Below are positions 1-3,795 of a DNA stretch of 7,064 nucleotides, in pieces. How positions within the stretch are numbered: position 1 is the stretch's first letter; each line of letters starts with the position of its first letter. A program made the position numbers and the translations under genes. The stretch lies in contig JAVXBD010000069.1 of the NCBI GenBank assembly GCA_036660175.1, positions 1 to 7,064 of the forward strand. Direction: 5' to 3'. The notes under the pieces are model-generated. The model saw only the letters and a program-made list of their open reading frames with translations. It had not been told where the DNA came from and did not search any database. This DNA comes from Christensenella sp036660175 (GTDB lineage: Bacteria; Bacillota; Clostridia; Christensenellales; Christensenellaceae).

Positions 1-49
1 AAAATTAGACAGAACTTTTGACATTGTCTGTATGCAAAAAGAAATATAG
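1..49 (+). CDS. C-terminal end of a GNAT-family N-acetyltransferase (partial, runs off the left edge)
   Basis: Reading from position 2, the frame gives KLDRTFDIVCMQKEI and then a TAG stop at 47-49. Alone this is too short to identify. The downstream duplicate (70-195) carries the preceding part of the same protein, including an N-E-A-S-I-N-F-H-K-K-H-G-F segment and a G-R-F-S-R-V-G-Q-K segment, which is the typical end of phosphinothricin-acetyltransferase-like GNAT enzymes (last acetyl-CoA-binding helix, then the final beta strands). Joined, the two parts make a normal family C-terminus. The substrate cannot be inferred. The gene converges on the fumarase beta gene, and no terminator is visible between them. 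The rest of the gene lies outside the window, so whether it is intact is inference. Confidence 0.6.
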   Translation, partial: KLDRTFDIVCMQKEI

Positions 50-69
50 GCGAATTTTATTTTGATACA
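1..69 (+). repeat. Direct repeat, left copy of the 146-bp duplication (visible part)
   Basis: Positions 1-69 match 147-215 at a constant offset of 146, with four mismatches (6/152, 8/154, 22/168, 52/198). The copy runs from inside the GNAT codons, past the TAG stop, and includes a duplicate of the last 13 bp of the fumarase beta gene. Homology stops abruptly after GATACA at 69, where the GNAT coding sequence resumes at 70. The upstream part of this copy lies outside the window. Confidence 0.85.
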
Positions 70-195
70 TCTGAAAATGAAGCGAGCATCAACTTTCATA
101 AAAAACACGGTTTTCGTGAGGCTGGACGGTTTTCTCGTGTTGGGCAAAAATGAAACAGAACTTTTGATATTGTCTGTATGCAAAAAGAAATATAG
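70..195 (+). pseudogene. Duplicated, decayed 3' fragment of the GNAT acetyltransferase gene
   Basis: Frame 1 from 70 reads SENEASINFHKKHGF followed by REAGRFSRVGQK, then an in-frame TGA at 151-153, then NRTFDIVCMQKEI and TAG at 193-195. The part after the TGA repeats the end of the partial gene at 2-49, where the matching codon is TTA (Leu). The fragment therefore encodes about the last 40 residues of a GNAT protein with one internal nonsense codon. It has no start codon or ribosome binding site of its own. It is best read as the downstream half of a 146-bp tandem duplication that is free to decay. Its stop lies 7 bp from the convergent fumarase beta stop at 203. Confidence 0.7.
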
Positions 196-215
196 GCAAA
201 TTTTATTTTGATACA
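147..215 (+). repeat. Direct repeat, right copy of the 146-bp duplication
   Basis: This is the partner of 1-69. It holds the premature TGA of the GNAT fragment and runs on into the authentic 3' end of the fumarase beta gene (203-215). The arrangement fits a tandem duplication of unit 70-215, whose left copy would occupy about 76 bp upstream of the window plus 1-69. Confidence 0.85.
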
Positions 216-724
216 AATAACTGATTTCCCATTGCATCAATGCCCACAATTACGGGCATATCTTTTACGTGTAATTTTTTGATAGATTCTGTGCCAAGGT
301 CGTCAAACGCTACTACTTCGGCGGACTTTATGCACTTTGAAATGAGTGCCCCTGCACCGCCTGCTGCACAAAAATAGACTGCTTTATTTCTGATGATACT
401 GTCTATTACTTCCTGTGAAACAGGGCCTTTTGCAATGGTGCATTGCACACCTCTATCAAAAAGAATGGGCGCATATTTGTTCATGCGCAAAGCGCTTGTT
501 GGTCCGCAAGAATTCATGATTTGATTGGGCTTTTGCGGACAAGGTCCTGCATAATAAATGGCTGCGTGAGAAAGTTCTATGGGTAGCGGCTTGCCATCTG
601 CAATCAGCTCACATAATCTTTTATGTGCGGCATCACGTGCGGTATAAATCGTACCCGTCAAAAGTATGGAATCTCCAGCTTTTAAATTTTCTGTAGATAA
701 TAATGGCAAATTGATTTTTTTCAT
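203..724 (-). CDS. Class I [4Fe-4S] fumarate hydratase, beta subunit (C-terminal domain)
   Basis: This is the C-terminal (beta) subunit of the two-subunit class I hydro-lyase that reversibly hydrates fumarate to malate in the cytoplasm. With the ATG at 722-724 it has 173 residues, normal for the family. Visible motifs are TGTIYTARDAAHKRL (24-38, with substrate-binding Arg30), YYAGP (57-61), GPTSALRM (74-81, with Thr76 and Arg80 in the positions of the catalytic Thr and substrate Arg), an A-K-G at 98-100, and a C-terminal V-I-V-G-I-D...G-N. The usual second Thr of GPTT is Ser, and RMD is RMN. An upstream in-frame ATG at 752-754 would overlap the alpha gene. The start at 724 is preferred because GAGGA sits 7 nt before it. 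It is translated after the alpha gene, 10 bp away. L-tartrate dehydratase beta is the main alternative. Confidence 0.9.
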   Translation of the reverse strand: MKKINLPLLSTENLKAGDSILLTGTIYTARDAAHKRLCELIADGKPLPIELSHAAIYYAGPCPQKPNQIMNSCGPTSALRMNKYAPILFDRGVQCTIAKGPVSQEVIDSIIRNKAVYFCAAGGAGALISKCIKSAEVVAFDDLGTESIKKLHVKDMPVIVGIDAMGNQLFVSK

Positions 725-731
725 CTGTATA

Positions 732-736
732 TCCTC
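732..736 (-). promoter_or_regulatory. Ribosome binding site of the fumarase beta gene, overlapping the alpha stop codon
   Basis: On the minus strand the sequence reads TGAGGATATACAGATG. The TGA stop of the alpha gene (737-735) runs into the GAGGA Shine-Dalgarno sequence, which lies 7 nt before the beta ATG at 724. This fixes the beta start and suggests translational coupling of the two subunits. Confidence 0.7.
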
Positions 737-1574
737 ATATCGTTTTTTGCGCATGGCGCAGCATATGGCAGCAGTAATTTACCGCAACGGGCAGCCCTGC
801 AATGTGCGTAGGAAAGGTGGCGATGTGGACTGCAAGACAGTATGTGTCGCCCGAAAGCCCCATAGGCCCCATACCCAATGCGTTGATTTTTGTTTTGATT
901 TCATTTTCCAAGTCATTTAGCGTAGCATCGTCGTTTTTTGAACCGACTTCACGCAGCAATTGGCGTTTTGCAAGCAATGCAGCATACTCAAAAGTACCGC
1001 CTATGCCAATGCCTAACACAACGGGCGGACACGGACTGCCGCCTGCTGATTTTGCAGTATCCACCACAAAATCCACAATGCCGCTGACGCCGTCGGAGGG
1101 TTTTAGCATGGCAATCTTGCTCATGTTTTCGCTTCCAAACCCCTTGGGTGCAGCGGTAAGTGTAAGGCTGCTGCCTGCAACAATGCGTATGTGAATGATT
1201 GCAGGTGTATTGTCTAAGGTGTTTTTACGAGAAAGCGGAGATAGTACCGATTTCCGATAATATCCATCTGCATAAGCCTGCCGTACACCTTCGTTGACTG
1301 CATTTTCCAGCAAATCATCTATGATATGCACGTCTTGCCCAACATCTGCAAAAATAACTGCCATACCTGTATCCTGACAGGCAGGAATATTTTCGGCAAC
1401 CGCAATTTTGTTGTTTTCTATTAGCTGGCTCAAAATCTCTTTGGCATGCGGTGTGCGTTCGGTTTGATATGCTTTTTGCAAGGCGATATTGATGTCGCTT
1501 GTAGGCGCAAGACAAGCCTCTAAAAATAGCTCTTTGACGGTTTGTGTGATGGTTTGTGCATGAATTTCTCTCAT
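735..1574 (-). CDS. Class I [4Fe-4S] fumarate hydratase, alpha subunit (N-terminal domain)
   Basis: This is the iron-sulfur subunit of the two-subunit class I fumarase, partner of the beta subunit just downstream. From the ATG at 1572-1574 it has 279 residues, the normal alpha length. By alignment from memory with E. coli FumA and Leishmania fumarase, the cluster ligands are Cys66 (PACQDTG), Cys182 (GGSPCPPVVLGIGIGG) and Cys269 (NYCCHMLRH). Asp68 matches the catalytic Asp, His257 (PTHIAGLPVAVN) the active-site His, and Arg107 (YYRKSVL) a substrate Arg. R-K-N-T-L-D-N-T-P (117-125) is a further family signature. The open frame extends upstream to 1709, but the start at 1574 is supported by GGAGG 6 nt before it and by a promoter lying inside the extension. 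L-tartrate dehydratase alpha cannot be fully excluded. Confidence 0.92.
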   Translation of the reverse strand: MREIHAQTITQTVKELFLEACLAPTSDINIALQKAYQTERTPHAKEILSQLIENNKIAVAENIPACQDTGMAVIFADVGQDVHIIDDLLENAVNEGVRQAYADGYYRKSVLSPLSRKNTLDNTPAIIHIRIVAGSSLTLTAAPKGFGSENMSKIAMLKPSDGVSGIVDFVVDTAKSAGGSPCPPVVLGIGIGGTFEYAALLAKRQLLREVGSKNDDATLNDLENEIKTKINALGMGPMGLSGDTYCLAVHIATFPTHIAGLPVAVNYCCHMLRHAQKTI

Positions 1575-1580
1575 ACGATT

Positions 1581-1585
1581 CCTCC
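1581..1585 (-). promoter_or_regulatory. Ribosome binding site of the fumarase alpha gene
   Basis: On the minus strand GGAGG stands 6 nt before ATG (1574-1572). It is the best Shine-Dalgarno sequence near the upstream end of this frame and decides against the longer open frame that reaches 1709. Confidence 0.75.
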
Positions 1586-1602
1586 GAATTTGTTCTGCTT
1601 TT

Positions 1603-1631
1603 ATTATACGATACATTTTTAAAGTATGCAA
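1603..1631 (-). promoter_or_regulatory. Probable sigma-A type promoter of the fumarase operon
   Basis: On the minus strand TTGCAT (1631-1626), a 17-nt spacer and TATAAT (1608-1603) lie upstream of the alpha gene. The -10 is a perfect match; the -35 is weak, keeping only the TTG. A start near 1596 would give a leader of about 22 nt with the GGAGG site in it. Confidence 0.6.
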
Positions 1632-1650
1632 AGATTGTTTGTTCATATTA

Positions 1651-1679
1651 TTTACTTTGAAGTAAGAAAGGTATACAAT
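1651..1679 (+). promoter_or_regulatory. Probable promoter of walJ-rlmH
   Basis: TTTACT (1651-1656), a 17-nt spacer and TACAAT (1674-1679) lie 33 bp before the walJ ATG. The match to TTGACA/TATAAT is fair (4/6 and 5/6). It diverges from the fumarase promoter, with 19 bp between the two -35 elements. Confidence 0.5.
1652..1665. promoter_or_regulatory. Perfect 14-bp palindrome over the walJ -35 element, possible operator
   Basis: TTACTT-TG-AAGTAA is a perfect 6-bp inverted repeat with a 2-bp centre. It covers most of the proposed -35 hexamer of the walJ promoter and lies 20 bp from the -35 of the divergent fumarase promoter. The position suits a dimeric repressor, but a short AT-rich palindrome can arise by chance, and no regulator gene is in the window. 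Confidence 0.3.
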
Positions 1680-1712
1680 AAAAGGTAGTTTAAAAATCGA
1701 AAGGCACAAGAT

Positions 1713-2507
1713 ATGGGACTTGAAATCGCACCGCTTTTTAGCGGTTCAAAAGGGAACTGCATTTATATCGGTACGCAGACCAGCAAAGTGCTGATTGATG
1801 CGGGGTTTTCTTGTACCAAGATTGCGCAGGAGCTTCAAAAAGTTGAAATTGATTTATCGGAGATTGACGGGATACTCATCACGCACGAGCATAGTGATCA
1901 TACAGCAGGAATTGGCGTGATTTCCCGTAAATATGATGTGCCGATTTATGTAAACGAGCCAACATGGCAGCAGATTGAACACCGTGTAGGTAAGATTGAA
2001 CCGAAAAATTTACGGTTGATAGAAGAACAGGATTTTTATATCAAAGATCTGTGCATACAGCCTTATGCGATTTCGCATGATGCGGTGTGTCCGTTTGGAT
2101 ACAGCATTTTTTCGCAAGGGAAAAAGATCAGTGTGATGACGGATTTAGGCAAGGTAACGGATAAGATTATGCAGCAGGTGGCGGATTCGTCGATTGTACT
2201 GTTAGAGTCTAATCACGATGTTGAGATGCTTAAATGTGGCCCATATCCATATTATTTAAAGCGTAGGATTCTTTCAACGCATGGACACTTATCAAACGCT
2301 GATGCGGCAGTTACGGCGCTTAAGCTTGCACAAGCTGGCGTTAAGGGTATTTTGCTTGGGCATCTTTCAGAAAAAAATAATTTCTATGAACTGGCATATG
2401 AAACAGTGAGCTGTGCTTTGCAGCAAAATGGATTTATCATTGGGAAAAATGTGGCATTGGGCATGGCGAAGCGTGAGGGTGTGACGGGGAAATATGAGGC
2501 ACGATAA
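1713..2507 (+). CDS. walJ: WalJ/YycJ-type metallo-beta-lactamase-fold hydrolase
   Basis: A 264-residue cytoplasmic protein with a complete metallo-beta-lactamase fold. It opens with the WalJ-like FSGSKGNCIYIG (9-20) and carries the THEHSDH metal motif (His58, His60, Asp62, His63). Further likely ligands are His122 (ISHDA), Asp144 (MTDLG) and His217 (LGHLSE), with E-S-N-H-D at 165-169. In Bacillus and Staphylococcus the family member WalJ (YycJ) is the last part of the walRK locus and is linked to coordination of cell division with DNA replication; its substrate is not established. No signal peptide or membrane segment is seen. The identification is strengthened by rlmH directly downstream, as in the wal region. 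The walR, walK, walH and walI genes are not upstream here; instead there is a divergent fumarase operon. The ribosome binding site is weak (AAAGG, 8 nt before ATG). Confidence 0.88.
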   Translation: MGLEIAPLFSGSKGNCIYIGTQTSKVLIDAGFSCTKIAQELQKVEIDLSEIDGILITHEHSDHTAGIGVISRKYDVPIYVNEPTWQQIEHRVGKIEPKNLRLIEEQDFYIKDLCIQPYAISHDAVCPFGYSIFSQGKKISVMTDLGKVTDKIMQQVADSSIVLLESNHDVEMLKCGPYPYYLKRRILSTHGHLSNADAAVTALKLAQAGVKGILLGHLSEKNNFYELAYETVSCALQQNGFIIGKNVALGMAKREGVTGKYEAR

Positions 2508-2981
2508 GTGATTATCAAAATTGTATGTGTAGGAAAATTAAAAGAAGATTTTTATAAAAAAGCGCAGGCGGAATACAGCAAAATGTTGGGGCGGTTTTGC
2601 GAGGTGCTTATTGAAGAATTACAGGACGAGCCGCTCTGCAATGTCAAAGGCGACAAAGCAGAGGCAGCAGTACGGGATACAGAGGGACTGCGTATTCTTT
2701 CAAAGTGCAGCGGATATGTGATTGCGTGTGACGCACAAGGTAAAAAATTCACATCGGAGGCATTTTCGCAAAAAATAAGCGATGTGATGATACGTGGCGA
2801 TAGTACAATTTGCTTTGTGGTTGGCGGCTCGGTGGGGCTATCTCAGGCAGTGCTTAAAAGAGCAGATTTGAAGCTGTCATTTTCGGATATGATACTGCCG
2901 CACAGACTTTTTCGCATTGTGCTGTTAGAACAGGTTTTTCGGGCATTCAAGATTCTAAACAATGAAACCTATCATAAATAA
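2508..2981 (+). CDS. rlmH: 23S rRNA (pseudouridine(1915)-N3)-methyltransferase RlmH
   Basis: RlmH uses S-adenosylmethionine to methylate pseudouridine 1915 in helix 69 of 23S rRNA, on assembled 70S ribosomes. The protein has 157 residues (155 in E. coli, 159 in S. aureus). The SPOUT features are visible: N-terminal K-I-V-C-V-G-K-L-K-E, the SAM-binding FVVGGSVGLS (103-112), LSFSDMILPHRL (123-134), LLEQVFRAFKI (139-149) and the conserved C-terminal YHK. The GTG start follows the walJ TAA with no gap, and its ribosome binding site (GAGG, 8 nt upstream) lies inside the walJ end, so the two are co-transcribed and probably translationally coupled. This is the gene called orfX in staphylococci, where SCC elements integrate at its 3' end. 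Confidence 0.95.
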   Translation: MIIKIVCVGKLKEDFYKKAQAEYSKMLGRFCEVLIEELQDEPLCNVKGDKAEAAVRDTEGLRILSKCSGYVIACDAQGKKFTSEAFSQKISDVMIRGDSTICFVVGGSVGLSQAVLKRADLKLSFSDMILPHRLFRIVLLEQVFRAFKILNNETYHK

Positions 2982-3002
2982 AAAATCGAAAAAAGACAAA
3001 GA

Positions 3003-3043
3003 AAAAGTGCGGCATGAAAAAATCTCTCAAATGCTGCACTTTT
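3003..3043. terminator. Bidirectional intrinsic terminator between rlmH and the lipoprotein gene
   Basis: The arms 3003-3015 (AAAAGTGCGGCAT) and 3031-3043 (ATGCTGCACTTTT) form a 13-bp stem with one G-T wobble and a 15-nt loop. The plus side continues CTTATT after the TTTT. The minus side continues into a longer T-rich run (rc of about 2982-3002). It sits 21 bp after the rlmH stop and 17 bp after the lipoprotein stop, so it can serve both convergent genes. Confidence 0.85.
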
Positions 3044-3060
3044 CTTATTGGTATATAGAA

Positions 3061-3477
3061 TTATTTATCGGAAATATGAATTGCTTTTGGACATTCTAAA
3101 TCTCCAGAATATTCAATTGTTACTTGGTTGCCAATTACAATACCGTCTTTTAGGTCTGTCTTGGCACCGTCCTTTGTAAAGGTGTATTCTTTTCCGTCTT
3201 CTGCTTTGATTCTGATGCTGCTGTTTGTACCGTCTGTTACTTCGCCAGAAATTGTGGCGGTTTTCACATCAGGATTTTGGCTTGCTTCTGCTGATGCTGC
3301 TTGTGTTGCAGGAGCTTGCTCTGTGGGAGCTATCGTTGCAGGAGCTTTGGTTTCTGCTGGAACTTCACTTGCTGCTGCTGTGGGAGCATCGCTTGGAACT
3401 GAAGCGGGTGTGCTACACGCAACAAATCCTACTGCGCAAATAACGGCAGCCACTATAATCAATAGAATTTTTTTCAT
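3061..3477 (-). CDS. Small secreted lipoprotein of unknown function, with Ala/Pro/Thr-rich linker
   Basis: A 138-residue protein. It has a lipoprotein signal peptide: MKK, a hydrophobic core (4-19) and FVAC with the lipidation Cys at 21; Phe at -3 is less usual than Leu. Residues 22-69 are a low-complexity linker rich in Ala, Pro, Thr, Ser and Glu, with an imperfect 10-residue repeat starting APAT. Residues 73-138 form a small, probably all-beta domain (I-S-G-E-V-T-D ... I-K-A-E-D-G-K-E-Y-T-F ... G-N-Q-V-T-I-E-Y), which resembles a short OB-like or single beta-barrel module seen in clostridial lipoproteins. I do not recognise a named family or function. The start has GAAGG 6 nt upstream. It is a single gene with its own promoter and the shared terminator, anchored to the outer face of the membrane. 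Confidence 0.85.
   Translation of the reverse strand: MKKILLIIVAAVICAVGFVACSTPASVPSDAPTAAASEVPAETKAPATIAPTEQAPATQAASAEASQNPDVKTATISGEVTDGTNSSIRIKAEDGKEYTFTKDGAKTDLKDGIVIGNQVTIEYSGDLECPKAIHISDK
3305..3347 (-). repeat. In-frame 30-bp period repeat inside the lipoprotein linker
   Basis: The 13-bp string GTTGCAGGAGCTT (plus-strand reading) occurs at 3305-3317 and 3335-3347, offset by 30 bp, which is ten codons. It encodes the two APAT segments at residues 46-49 and 56-59. The linker probably grew by slippage or short duplication. Confidence 0.6.
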
Positions 3478-3534
3478 TGGATACCTTCTTTCATTTCATG
3501 TGCATAAAAAATCAACATTTCTGTGTTTTATTAA

Positions 3535-3543
3535 ATTATAGCA
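3535..3543 (-). promoter_or_regulatory. Extended -10 promoter of the lipoprotein gene
   Basis: On the minus strand TGCTATAAT is a perfect extended -10 (TGnTATAAT), 57 bp before the lipoprotein ATG. No good -35 is found at 16-18 nt further upstream, as expected for extended -10 promoters. Confidence 0.6.
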
Positions 3544-3649
3544 ACTTTCACCTGAAAATAAAAGAATAGGGCGGATTAATTCACTTTTTATTCATAAATC
3601 ATGTGAAAATCAAGGGATAAATCAGGTAGCTCTTTATTTCATACAAAAA

Positions 3650-3674
3650 TATGATATAATGAAAACAAGTTTTA
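3650..3674 (+). repeat. Perfect 25-bp direct repeat, first copy, containing a promoter
   Basis: Identical to 3749-3773 at an offset of 99 bp. It starts TATGATATAATG and ends AAGTTTTA, and includes TGATATAAT. Confidence 0.9.
3652..3660 (+). promoter_or_regulatory. Distal extended -10 promoter of glnS-gltX (P1)
   Basis: TGATATAAT matches the extended -10 consensus TGnTATAAT. The -35 is poor (TTTATT at 3633-3638, spacer 16). Transcripts from here would start near 3667 and carry about 129 nt of leader, including the palindrome at 3688-3729. Confidence 0.5.
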
Positions 3675-3687
3675 TTATCATGAAAAA

Positions 3688-3729
3688 TGGCACTGCGAAG
3701 TTTGGCTCTGCCAAAGCCGCCGATTGCCA
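3688..3729 (+). repeat. Imperfect palindrome (hairpin) between the two promoter repeats
   Basis: The inner stem TTTGGC (3701-3706) and GCCAAA (3710-3715) is perfect with a 3-nt loop TCT. An outer stem is TGGCA (3688-3692) with TGCCA (3725-3729). The internal loops are 8 and 9 nt. The segment is richer in GC than its surroundings. No T-run follows on the plus strand, so it is not an obvious intrinsic terminator for P1 transcripts. Confidence 0.55.
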
Positions 3730-3748
3730 ATTATATCAGCGATGCGAT

Positions 3749-3773
3749 TATGATATAATGAAAACAAGTTTTA
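3749..3773 (+). repeat. Perfect 25-bp direct repeat, second copy, containing a promoter
   Basis: Identical to 3650-3674. It lies 22 bp before the glnS ATG and brings a second copy of the extended -10. Confidence 0.9.
3751..3759 (+). promoter_or_regulatory. Proximal extended -10 promoter of glnS-gltX (P2)
   Basis: This is a second TGATATAAT with a weak -35 (TTATAT at 3731-3736, spacer 17). Transcription would start near 3766, giving a leader of about 30 nt with the AGAGG ribosome binding site and no palindrome. Confidence 0.55.
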
Positions 3774-3795
3774 GTATAAAAGGTAGAGGTGTTTT

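Larger units (their letters stand above)
3478..3795. other. 318-bp non-coding region between the divergent lipoprotein gene and glnS
   Basis: The half next to the lipoprotein gene holds its leader and promoter. From about 3560 to 3640 the sequence is AT-rich and I see nothing specific in it. From 3650 to 3773 lie two identical 25-bp repeats with promoters and a palindromic segment between them. The last 22 bp hold the glnS ribosome binding site (AGAGG, 6 nt before ATG). No plausible coding frame was found. Confidence 0.7.

Noticed and set aside
666..1194. Plus-strand open frames within the fumarase genes
   Set aside because: They lie antisense to two well-conserved enzyme genes and their products show no recognisable family features.
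1575..1709. N-terminal extension of the fumarase alpha subunit to 1709
   Set aside because: It would contain the promoter, is unlike the family N-terminus, and the strong GGAGG site points to the ATG at 1574.
2982..3060. SCC-type insertion after rlmH
   Set aside because: The region holds only a terminator and then an unrelated convergent lipoprotein gene. No recombinase gene and no second attachment site are visible.
3128..3541. Plus-strand open frames opposite the lipoprotein gene
   Set aside because: They are shadows of the repetitive Ala/Thr/Pro codons on the other strand, with low-complexity products and no plausible ribosome binding site. The minus frame has a signal peptide, lipobox, promoter and terminator.
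3580..3617. Short inverted repeat TTCAC...GTGAA in the AT-rich part of the glnS upstream region
   Set aside because: Five-base arms with a long AT-rich gap are expected by chance; they lack a T-run and are not placed at a promoter element.
3684..3700. T-box-like sequence TGGCACTGCG before glnS; the C would pair with the discriminator G of tRNA-Gln
   Set aside because: Only part of the consensus TGGNACCGCG is met. There is no room for a Stem I with specifier loop between the P1 start (about 3667) and this motif, and no terminator with a T-run follows. A covariance search with the T-box model would settle it.
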